In this document: positions 1 through 5,448 of the stretch, in pieces
Position numbering within the stretch: the first letter of the stretch is position 1
How the letters are laid out: each line of letters begins with the position of its first letter
From: Candidatus Coatesiibacteriota bacterium
GTDB taxonomy: Bacteria; B130-G9
Assembly: GCA_003647755.1 (NCBI GenBank)
Contig: QMNL01000149.1
Location: forward strand, 1 to 5,448
Reading direction: 5' to 3'
Length of the DNA: 5,448 nt
Program-made: the position numbers and the translations under genes
Notes under the pieces: generated by a model
Databases searched by the model: none
What the model was told of the DNA's origin: nothing
What the model saw: only the letters and a program-made list of their open reading frames with translations

Positions 1-1
1 A

Positions 2-88
2 GATGCGATCATCCGGTTCAAGAAGTGTCTCGCCTTGATCCCTAACCACCGCAAGTCAGCTCAACATCTCGAGAGGCTTGGCGAATAG
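2..88 (+). CDS. 3' end of a TPR-repeat protein (partial)
   Basis: The frame starting at base 2 is open from the window edge to a TAG at 86-88 and gives a 28-residue C-terminus. It begins DAIIRFKKCLALIPNH and ends in HLERLGE. The spacing A-x3-F-x3-L-x3-P is that of the second helix of a tetratricopeptide repeat, followed by the start of another helix. This fits a gene whose product ends in TPR repeats; the rest lies upstream. The stop is followed by one base and then the ATG of the glycosyltransferase gene (TAG-G-ATG), so the two are probably one operon with coupled translation. Glycan clusters often carry TPR-tailed glycosyltransferases or TPR scaffold proteins, but the catalytic part, if any, is not visible. 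The fragment is short, so the TPR call rests on pattern alone. Confidence 0.6.
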   Translation, partial: DAIIRFKKCLALIPNHRKSAQHLERLGE

Positions 89-89
89 G

Positions 90-1991
90 ATGGCAGTTTC
101 ACAGGCGCATGTTACGGCCGCGGTCGTCAACTACAACGGCATGGAGCATCTGAAGGCTTGCCTCGATTCGCTCGTCAGGCAGACATACCCAGACCTTGAG
201 ATATTGGTCTCGGATGATGTTTCCACTGATGGGTCGGTTGAGTTTGTGCGCTCCAATTACCCGCAGGTGAGGATCGTCCAGAACCCGCGCAATATGGGCT
301 TCGTTGCCACCGCCAATCGTGCGATGCGAAGCGCCACGACAGATTGGGTGATTCTCCTCAACAACGATATCGAGTGTGAGCCTGATTTCGTCGAGCGGCT
401 GATGCTCGCGGCTGATGCGAATCCAGACGTTGGGATATTCGCTCCTAAGATGAAGCTGTTCTACGCTCGCAGCGTCCTGAACGGCGTCGGCAACCAGATG
501 TGCAAGTCCTGTTTCGGTGTTGACAGGGGTTTGGGCGAGAAGGACGAAGGCCAATACGACGAGCCGTGCGAGGTCTTCGGCGCCTGCGGAGGCGCGATGC
601 TGATCGGCAAGGATATTCTTGAGCACGTGGGCTACATGGACCCCCAATTCTACTTCCTGTTCGACGATATTGACCTCTGCTGGCGGGCGAGGCTGTTGGG
701 TTACCGTGTCATGACCGTCCCAGACGCCGTCGTGTACCATAAGTTCGGCGGCTTCTTCGGGAAAGCTTCAACCTTCAAGTATTTTCTGGCCTCGAGAAAC
801 AGACTCCGGTCCTTTCTGAAGAACTACAGTCTTCGGACAATCATCAAACTGCTTCCCGAGGTGGTCAAGGAGGACCTCGTCCAGATTAGGGACATGTATA
901 AGTTCCAAGTCCCGTCCAGGCTTGGAATGACAATATCGATCGCAAGATCATACCTCTGGAACATCCTACATCTCCCCAGCACTTATTTGGCGAGAAGAAG
1001 AGTCCAGAAATCTCGCGTAGTAAGCGATGATTCGCTAAAGCCCTTCATTTATCAGGGGCCCGGTCGGATACCCGTTGTGCTGCCTTCCTATGACATAGTT
1101 GATCTGGACCTCTTCAGGCAGAAGCTCCCGAAGATCGACCGAATCGTGATGGGTCTAACGGACGAGGATAGCCTCGGCCCCGGCTGGGACGCCGCTATAG
1201 TGGAGCCCGGGGAAGATGCCTTGCACAGAACTTGCACCAAGTCTTCGTACTTCTACCTCAGGGTGCTCTCTTTGGCGAAAGTATGGCTTAACATGCGCGT
1301 CAAGGGAGTTCCAAAGGTTATGACCGGTCACGTAAAACTGAACGGGAGTTTCGTCGGCGATTTCGCAGTCTCGCCGGGCGAGGAGACAACTCTCTCGTTC
1401 AAGGTCCCGCCGGCAGTTCTGGAGGAAGATGTGATCGAAGGCATTATCACGTTGGACGATACATGGCGGCCCATCGACTACTTCCCAGGTTACGACAATC
1501 GCCCGCTGGGCATCAACTTCTACGAGATAAGTCTCGACGAGAAACCGCTTGAGCCAACTATGCCGAGCATTAGGTCAGTGCTCGAAGACAACGGCCCGGA
1601 TGGCATCAAAAATGCGCTGGTGCTGCGCTCAGCGCGGCCACATCTTTGCGCCCGCGCGCTCAGGAGGCTTCGGGAGGACCTCCCAGTCGCGAGTATCGCC
1701 CTGCTCATTCAGAATGGCGTAGATCAGACGCCCTACGCAGCATTCATTAATGATGTGATCATCTACCACGGGATCCGGTTCAGTCCAGAAGACGCAGACG
1801 GGCAGATTCTGCAACGGTTGCAGCAGCGACATTTCGACACGTGCGTGGTTATTTACGGCCACATGCCCCGCTCATCGTATAGGCCTGTGGACCAGCTGGC
1901 ACTAGCCACCGGTGCACCACTGGTTTTGGGCATGCCGCCTCGAGGGAGGCCAATTGTGCTTCGAGTGCCTGCTGGACGCAGACTGCGCTAG
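90..1991 (+). CDS. Multidomain family 2 glycosyltransferase (rhamnosyltransferase-like)
   Basis: A 633-residue protein predicted to transfer a sugar from a nucleotide-sugar donor to a growing surface glycan at the cytoplasmic face of the membrane. Residues 8-245 form a GT-A GT2 domain like WbbL/RfbN-type rhamnosyltransferases: VVNYNG (12-17), SDDVSTDGS (41-49), the NNDIE metal/nucleotide motif (91-95), the acceptor-side FDDIDLCWR motif (191-199) and VYHKFGG (215-221). Residues about 315-485 look like a beta-sandwich, with LGPGW (362-366) and a terminal YDNRPLG (468-474) as seen in jelly-roll domains attached to other GT2 enzymes. Residues about 508-620 are a Rossmann-like module (ALVLRSA ... 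FDTCVVIYG ... VDQLAL) also found in the convergent neighbour. GT2 proteins are usually about 300 residues, so more than half is accessory. The ATG at 90 is preferred over an in-frame TTG at 78: it sits one base after the upstream stop, and GAGAGG at 71-76 would touch the TTG. No membrane segment is evident. The exact sugar cannot be told. Confidence 0.88.
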   Translation: MAVSQAHVTAAVVNYNGMEHLKACLDSLVRQTYPDLEILVSDDVSTDGSVEFVRSNYPQVRIVQNPRNMGFVATANRAMRSATTDWVILLNNDIECEPDFVERLMLAADANPDVGIFAPKMKLFYARSVLNGVGNQMCKSCFGVDRGLGEKDEGQYDEPCEVFGACGGAMLIGKDILEHVGYMDPQFYFLFDDIDLCWRARLLGYRVMTVPDAVVYHKFGGFFGKASTFKYFLASRNRLRSFLKNYSLRTIIKLLPEVVKEDLVQIRDMYKFQVPSRLGMTISIARSYLWNILHLPSTYLARRRVQKSRVVSDDSLKPFIYQGPGRIPVVLPSYDIVDLDLFRQKLPKIDRIVMGLTDEDSLGPGWDAAIVEPGEDALHRTCTKSSYFYLRVLSLAKVWLNMRVKGVPKVMTGHVKLNGSFVGDFAVSPGEETTLSFKVPPAVLEEDVIEGIITLDDTWRPIDYFPGYDNRPLGINFYEISLDEKPLEPTMPSIRSVLEDNGPDGIKNALVLRSARPHLCARALRRLREDLPVASIALLIQNGVDQTPYAAFINDVIIYHGIRFSPEDADGQILQRLQQRHFDTCVVIYGHMPRSSYRPVDQLALATGAPLVLGMPPRGRPIVLRVPAGRRLR

Positions 1992-3514
1992 TCGCGATTC
2001 CTGTAAGCCGCTTTCAAAGCGTCCCTTTCAAACGCACTTGCTAGCATAAGACAGAGCAGGAAGACCACTGACGCGAGGAAAGCCGCACCGGCGACGCAGA
2101 CATTCAGGCCGAATCTTGCGAACTTACTGACAAGAAGCCTCCCGCTAAGCTGCTGCGTTGACCCGTCCGGCATGAAGTATATGACCCTCTTGGCTCTGGC
2201 CCTGAGGGCGACGAGATCGACGTTCAGAAATCCTGTCTCTGGTCTTCCACCGCACAGGACGAGCGCCGTCTCATACCGCCTCCGTCGCAGCCTGTGGGCC
2301 AGTCGGGACGGCATCGTGCAGCCGCAGAACCTGTCCCTGGCTGGGTATGTAATGGTATGGATTCCCTGCTCGGTCGGCACAGTCCCCTCGTGACCGGGCA
2401 TCGTTAGGACGTCTATCTCGGCCGCATTCAGCGATTTGCGAGCGTAGTCGATTGCATGTAAAAGCAGAGGCCCCGCGGACCTGATGATGAGCACGCTTGC
2501 GCCGGCAGCAGATGACCCCGAGCTGGGTCCACGATCGCTCTGCGGGATGCTTGCGGGTGGGTATATGTCATCGTAGGGCTGGATGAGGCTTGCGATATGC
2601 TCGGTTGAGGCGCGGCGAGCAGCCATTATTCTCTTTCTTGATCTGAGAAGCTTTGGAATGGCAGCTATTGCTGTGAGTCGAGCATTTAGAAGCGTTCTGG
2701 GTCTGCCCTCGTCGAGGGCGTGGACGCTCTCCTTAAACTGGTGGCGAAGGATCGCTGCGAGATTCCTTCGGAGAATCTTGCCTGGCAGGTTTCTTGCGAT
2801 GACGAAGAGCTCGTTTCTGGCGAGAAGGAACTTGCGTTTTCTGCTGAATATGCCCGTGGTTGCCGTGCCGATATGATAGACGGCGGCGGCGGGAGCGTAG
2901 ATACAATCCCAGCCTGCCAGCTGCAAGCGAAATCCGAGGTCGATGTCCTCGTAGAACATGAAGAGGTGCTCCGAAACTAGGCCGACATCATCGAGCGCGC
3001 GGCGACGATACAGCGCGGCACAGGCCGATGCCGAGAAGACTGGGCGAGGCGAGTTTAGCATGGCATCATTGGCCGGCTTTCCGGAGCCGATATTTCCACC
3101 GAAGCCGTCCTGGCAGAAGAAGTCGCCAGCCGCGTAGATAGTGTCCCTAGCGTGGTCCCAGAGTATCTTGGACGCGGCAGACCCTGCGGAGGGATTCGTG
3201 TCGAGCACATCCACAAGTGATTCCAGCCACTTGGGCGTTACCTCCGTGTCGTTGTTCAGAAGCGCCACGTATTCGCTGTCTGTGGCCTGAATGCCGGCGT
3301 TTATGGCCGCGCTGAAGCCCGAGTTTCGCCGAAGCTCGATCAGACGGACATGAGCGTAATTAGCCTTGACGAAACCGATGGTGTCGTCGGTTGAGCCGTC
3401 ATCAACCACGACGGTCTCAAAATCGCTAAACGTCTGCCTCGAGAGGCTCTTCAGGCATCCTTCGAGCAACTTCCTACCGTTGTAGCTCGGAACTATGACC
3501 GCCACTTTGGGCAT
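1988..3514 (-). CDS. Family 2 glycosyltransferase with C-terminal membrane anchor
   Basis: A 508-residue protein. Residues 3-245 are a GT-A GT2 domain: VPSYNG (8-13), VVDDGSTDD (36-44), LLNNDTE (85-91), FYEDIDLGFRL (187-197) and YHIGTAT (213-219). The usual GT2 catalytic and metal motifs are therefore intact, and it should transfer a sugar from a nucleotide donor during surface-glycan assembly. A basic helical stretch (245-300) and a Pro/Ser-rich linker (about 311-338) lead to a Rossmann-like module at about 339-452 (VLIIRSAGP ... YETALVLCGG ... NVDLVAL), shared with the convergent glycosyltransferase. A hydrophobic segment at about 470-494 then looks like a C-terminal membrane anchor, with the GT domain presumably cytoplasmic. 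It lacks the beta-sandwich of its neighbour. An in-frame GTG at 3532 would add six residues, but the ATG at 3514 has GAGG six bases upstream and starts right at the first GT2 strand, so it is preferred. The acceptor and sugar are unknown. Confidence 0.87.
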   Translation of the reverse strand: MPKVAVIVPSYNGRKLLEGCLKSLSRQTFSDFETVVVDDGSTDDTIGFVKANYAHVRLIELRRNSGFSAAINAGIQATDSEYVALLNNDTEVTPKWLESLVDVLDTNPSAGSAASKILWDHARDTIYAAGDFFCQDGFGGNIGSGKPANDAMLNSPRPVFSASACAALYRRRALDDVGLVSEHLFMFYEDIDLGFRLQLAGWDCIYAPAAAVYHIGTATTGIFSRKRKFLLARNELFVIARNLPGKILRRNLAAILRHQFKESVHALDEGRPRTLLNARLTAIAAIPKLLRSRKRIMAARRASTEHIASLIQPYDDIYPPASIPQSDRGPSSGSSAAGASVLIIRSAGPLLLHAIDYARKSLNAAEIDVLTMPGHEGTVPTEQGIHTITYPARDRFCGCTMPSRLAHRLRRRRYETALVLCGGRPETGFLNVDLVALRARAKRVIYFMPDGSTQQLSGRLLVSKFARFGLNVCVAGAAFLASVVFLLCLMLASAFERDALKAAYRNRD

Positions 3515-3520
3515 GGAATA

Positions 3521-3524
3521 CCTC
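3521..3524 (-). promoter_or_regulatory. Ribosome binding site deciding the start at 3514
   Basis: On the minus strand GAGG lies here, followed by a six-base spacer (TATTCC) and ATG. This is good Shine-Dalgarno geometry. It lies downstream of the alternative GTG start at 3532 and so could not serve it, which argues for the shorter protein. Confidence 0.6.
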
Positions 3525-3576
3525 GTTGGCACGAATGTCGATTGACGCGCCCCGCAGGCACGATTTACGCTTGCGT

Positions 3577-3591
3577 GTCAGACTAACTGAC
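3577..3591. repeat. Small inverted repeat in the divergent intergenic region
   Basis: GTCAG and CTGAC flank a five-base centre (ACTAA), giving a perfect 5-bp dyad just beside the larger palindrome at 3594-3624. It could be a second half of a compound operator or a chance match; at this length chance is quite possible. Confidence 0.3.
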
Positions 3592-3593
3592 TT

Positions 3594-3624
3594 GGCCATC
3601 GTAGCTCGAACAGCTACGTCGGCC
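3594..3624. promoter_or_regulatory. 31-bp interrupted palindrome between divergent genes (operator or leader hairpin)
   Basis: The arms CGTAGCT (3600-3606) and AGCTACG (3612-3618) pair perfectly around the five-base centre CGAAC. Outside a two-base mismatch on each side, GGCC (3594-3597) and GGCC (3621-3624) pair again in exact register. Eleven of 13 arm positions match, centred at 3609. It sits in the only non-coding gap of appreciable size, between divergently transcribed genes, so it may be a protein-binding operator for either gene or an RNA hairpin in a leader. No T-run follows on either strand, so an intrinsic terminator is unlikely. Confidence 0.5.
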
Positions 3625-3639
3625 GAAACATACAGACTC

Positions 3640-3669
3640 ATCATACCTCAGTGGGTGGCAAGTTGTCAG
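3640..3669 (-). promoter_or_regulatory. Candidate sigma-70 type promoter for the minus-strand glycosyltransferase
   Basis: On the minus strand CTGACA (3669-3664) and TATGAT (3645-3640) each match the sigma-70 consensus at five of six positions, with an 18-base spacer. Transcription would start near 3633 and give a leader of about 120 bases carrying the palindrome at 3594-3624. The -35 box lies inside the start of the + strand membrane-protein gene, so the two genes' control regions would overlap. No equally good promoter was seen for the + strand; TTGACG at 3542 has only a poor -10 partner. This is a pattern match only, and the host's consensus is unknown. Confidence 0.35.
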
Positions 3670-5051
3670 TTGTCAGGTTCTCGTCAAGATTTGCGCCCGT
3701 GATCGCCTCGATCGCAGCGCTGCACATCACAGGTCTTTACTATGGCAGGCTCAATGGATACTTGATGTTCTGCCTGACCGTCCTGTTCGTGGCGTCCACG
3801 TCGTTGGCGTTTCTGCTCGGGCTGAGCCGTCGTGCACAACCGTTTGTTGGGGCGAACCGACCAGTCCGACCTGCGAAGGACCTCTTCTGGAGAGCGGCAA
3901 CGTGCGTTTTAGTGGCACTAGCGATTGGGACGCTTCCGGGCTGGCCGGCATTCCTAGGACATCGAGCGCTTGCGCTGGGCCTGCTTGGACTCATCGTCGC
4001 GGCCTGCTGGGTGACCTTCGGGCGACCGATCTCCTTTGCGAGCATCCTGGCCCTCGCGTTTCTGCTCTGCCAGGCCTGGATATGGCTTCCGACCGCACTT
4101 GACCCCAGGCACACCGATATGTTGCCGCTGATTAAGCTCGCATGCAGACGGTTTCTCGCTGGAGCCAACCCATACACGAACTACCTTATGCCATGGAACC
4201 TGCCGCTTACGTATCTCCCGGCGACGTGGCTGGCGTTTCTGCCCGCGGAGGTCTATCATATTGACCCAAGATTCCTAACCACATTGCTGACCTGCTCAGC
4301 TGTCCTAACGATCTACATGACTTTCAGACCTTCACACCTGGACCCGGCTGCTGGCCCGGCAAAGCTGCTCCTAGCGCTCGTTCTTCTCTCCAGCATCACC
4401 TTGCGCTTCAGCGCCATCACGCCGGGCGCAGTTTTTTGGTTTGCGCTGTCGCTTTTTATTTTCTTTCTCGCCGGCAAGATGCACATCGCGGCGGCCCTTA
4501 CGATGGGCGTGTGCCTCGCAGCACGACAGCAAGCGGTTCTCTTGTTGCCTTTCTACGCCATTTTTCTCTTCAGGAGCGTGGGATCGAAGACGGCCCTGCG
4601 ATGCCTTGTCCTGGCAATCGCTGTCCCTGTCTCTCTCTGCTTGCCCTTCGTGATCGATTCGCCCCACCAGTTCCTCGATGGCATCTACGGGCGTTTCGCA
4701 CCGTTTGCGGTCGAGAAGTGGCTCAACGAGCGAGTCTGGGAGAGGTCGCTTTCGTTCGCCCCATTCTTCTTTCAGCACCGCGTAGAGTTTCTTCTGAAGC
4801 CGATTATCGCCGGCACGCAGTTGCTTCTGCTGGCGTTGGCGATTGGGCGATTACGACGGCTTGCTGACCTAGTAGATTTCATGGGCTTGTCGCTTCTTTC
4901 GTTTCTCCTGTTTTCACCAGTTATCTGGCCATACATGTTCACGCCGCTCCTTGTCCTCCTGCTCGGCTCTTCTCTGCTCAGGAGCCGAGACGGCGCGTTA
5001 GCAGGCTCTTCTGAAACGGGACCTCTGGGTGCACGAGCTCGCCATCAATGA
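3651..5051 (+). CDS. Polytopic membrane protein, GT-C-like (GT87/DUF2029-type) glycosyltransferase candidate
   Basis: A 466-residue, very hydrophobic protein. Likely membrane segments fall near residues 14-31, 35-58, 82-96, 104-122, 128-147, 208-225, 236-252, 258-275, 278-308, 316-335, 385-400 and 409-440. A conserved-looking non-membrane loop follows the fifth: D151, D156, then FLAGANPY (168-175) and PLTYLPATWLAFLP (185-198). An Asp followed by G-x-NPY and a proline-rich 'P..YLP' stretch is typical of GT-C polyprenyl-phosphate-sugar-dependent transferases of the DUF2029/GT87 kind, which act on the outer face of the membrane. Classical GT87 proteins have this loop after the first membrane segment, so about four extra segments precede it here; a polymerase or other membrane glycan protein is possible. 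The GTG at 3651 is the first in-frame start, but no clear ribosome site precedes it; a TTG at 3663 with GGTGG four bases upstream is an alternative. The last 24 codons overlap the convergent aminopeptidase-like gene and look like non-conserved tail. Confidence 0.7.
   Translation: MGGKLSVVRFSSRFAPVIASIAALHITGLYYGRLNGYLMFCLTVLFVASTSLAFLLGLSRRAQPFVGANRPVRPAKDLFWRAATCVLVALAIGTLPGWPAFLGHRALALGLLGLIVAACWVTFGRPISFASILALAFLLCQAWIWLPTALDPRHTDMLPLIKLACRRFLAGANPYTNYLMPWNLPLTYLPATWLAFLPAEVYHIDPRFLTTLLTCSAVLTIYMTFRPSHLDPAAGPAKLLLALVLLSSITLRFSAITPGAVFWFALSLFIFFLAGKMHIAAALTMGVCLAARQQAVLLLPFYAIFLFRSVGSKTALRCLVLAIAVPVSLCLPFVIDSPHQFLDGIYGRFAPFAVEKWLNERVWERSLSFAPFFFQHRVEFLLKPIIAGTQLLLLALAIGRLRRLADLVDFMGLSLLSFLLFSPVIWPYMFTPLLVLLLGSSLLRSRDGALAGSSETGPLGARARHQ
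4962..4989. repeat. 8-bp inverted repeat spanning the aminopeptidase-like stop codon
   Basis: CTCGGCTC (4962-4969) and GAGCCGAG (4982-4989) are perfect complements around a 12-base loop that contains the minus-strand stop codon (4978-4980). It lies inside the 3' coding part of the convergent membrane-protein gene. It could fold in either transcript near the gene ends, but no T-run follows on either strand, so it is not a standard intrinsic terminator. Confidence 0.3.
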
Positions 5052-5448
5052 ATAGAGGCGCATCATCCACCCACACCGACGGTGCGGTTGTTACCAGGTC
5101 TTTGTGCGCACCTCTTGCGCCATAGCCAATTCCCACCGTCAAGGCGCCAAATACCCTCTCGTTCTGGAGGATCGAATCCCCGAGATGCGCAGCGGGATTG
5201 AGGCCGAACGAGAAGTGCATGACCTCTCGCGCACCCCTTTGAGCATTTTCTCCCAGCCATTTTCTGAGGCGGCTGCCAACGGCGGTCTCCTCAACCTTCA
5301 CCACGCGGCCACGCCTGATATCGATGCTGAATGGCTCCCGAAGCGGGCAATCTTGCTCGGATGGGAATACCGCACCATCGATCCTGACGCGCCCGTTGAT
5401 TGTGGCCCTTAGCGCGCTGAAAGCGACCTGGCCTGCCAGCGACGACAG
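4978..5448 (-). CDS. M29/aminopeptidase T-like protein, C-terminal part (COG2309 type)
   Basis: The frame is open from the window edge (5448) to a TGA at 4978-4980, giving 156 C-terminal residues; the start lies beyond the window. The order of elements matches the C-terminal half of aminopeptidase T-like proteins: LAGQV (5-9), NGRVRIDGAVF (18-28), a GRVVKVE strand (47-53), AREVMHFSFGLNPAA (73-87), NERVFGALTVGIG (96-108), AHKD (114-117), VWVDD (125-129) and FIDGELV (133-139). Family members are metal-dependent exopeptidases, and NicX-type ring-cleaving dioxygenases share the fold. By my remembered alignment, E75 and the H115-x-D117 pair match metal ligands, but the 'GE' Glu is Gln (Q7) and the 'GTxH' His is Thr (T104), so peptidase activity is doubtful. 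A GTG at 5304 is internal, not the start. The last 24 codons and the stop overlap the convergent membrane-protein gene. A functional link to the glycan genes is not apparent. Confidence 0.72.
   Translation of the reverse strand: MSSLAGQVAFSALRATINGRVRIDGAVFPSEQDCPLREPFSIDIRRGRVVKVEETAVGSRLRKWLGENAQRGAREVMHFSFGLNPAAHLGDSILQNERVFGALTVGIGYGARGAHKDLVTTAPSVWVDDAPLFIDGELVHPEVPFQKSLLTRRLGS

Noticed and set aside
78..89. TTG at 78 as start of the first glycosyltransferase
   Set aside because: The purine-rich GAGAGG would be one base from the TTG, whereas the ATG at 90 follows the upstream stop directly, typical of coupled genes. The four extra residues add nothing to the domain.
99..740. Long minus-strand open frame of 213 codons opposite the first glycosyltransferase
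   Set aside because: It lies wholly opposite the best conserved GT2 catalytic domain and its translation shows no recognisable domain. Such antisense frames are common in GC-rich coding DNA.
1937..1950. GCCTC-GAGG-GAGGC hairpin near the end of the first glycosyltransferase, considered as a terminator
   Set aside because: Only five base pairs, lies inside the coding region and is not followed by a T-run.
3515..3532. GTG at 3532 as start of the minus-strand glycosyltransferase
   Set aside because: The good GAGG site lies downstream of it and serves the ATG at 3514; the six extra residues precede the first GT2 strand.
4371..4778. Minus-strand frame of 135 codons opposite the membrane protein
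   Set aside because: Very charged, low-complexity translation (many K, R and E), as expected from the complement of hydrophobic membrane-segment codons; no domain or start-site support.
5104..5412. Plus-strand frame of 102 codons at the right edge
   Set aside because: It is opposite the M29-like coding region, whose motifs read clearly on the minus strand.
1..5448. CRISPR arrays, tRNA or rRNA genes, insertion sequences, toxin-antitoxin or defence genes
   Set aside because: No regularly spaced repeats, cloverleaf-like segments, transposase motifs or defence domains were seen on either strand.

Overview
The window looks like a piece of a bacterial surface-polysaccharide or glycoconjugate gene cluster. 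It is fairly GC-rich by eye (high-50s percent, not computed), tightly packed, and uses Shine-Dalgarno-type starts. Nothing in it identifies the phylum. It contains no rRNA, tRNA, transposase, CRISPR array or phage gene.

Layout. (1) Bases 2-88 hold the last 28 codons of an upstream + strand gene whose tail reads like a tetratricopeptide (TPR) helix. It stops one base before the next start. (2) Bases 90-1991 (+) encode a large multidomain family 2 glycosyltransferase (GT2): an N-terminal GT-A catalytic domain, a predicted beta-sandwich middle and a Rossmann-like C-terminal module. (3) Bases 1988-3514 (-) encode a second GT2 running head-on into the first. It has the same kind of C-terminal module plus a terminal membrane segment. 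The two genes share one palindromic CTAG as their stop codons. (4) Bases 3515-3650 are a divergent intergenic region with a strong 31-bp interrupted palindrome and a possible sigma-70 type promoter. (5) Bases 3651-5051 (+) encode a polytopic membrane protein resembling GT-C (GT87/DUF2029-like) glycosyltransferases that use lipid-linked sugars. (6) Bases 4978-5448 (-) hold the 3' part of an M29/aminopeptidase T-like gene (COG2309 type). It overlaps the membrane-protein gene tail to tail by 74 bp and runs off the window.

How they may work together (inference): the two GT2 proteins would add sugars from nucleotide-sugar donors at the cytoplasmic face of the membrane, and the GT-C-like protein would transfer sugar from a lipid carrier on the outer face. 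The upstream TPR protein may be another glycan-assembly protein. The aminopeptidase-like gene looks like an unrelated neighbour.

The most unusual points are the C-terminal module shared by the two convergent GT2 proteins, which resembles half of a GT9 heptosyltransferase; the exactly shared CTAG stop; the substituted metal-ligand positions in the M29-like protein; and the large palindrome between the divergent genes. I see no convincing wholly new system. This reads mainly as a glycan-biosynthesis region with some odd domain architecture.
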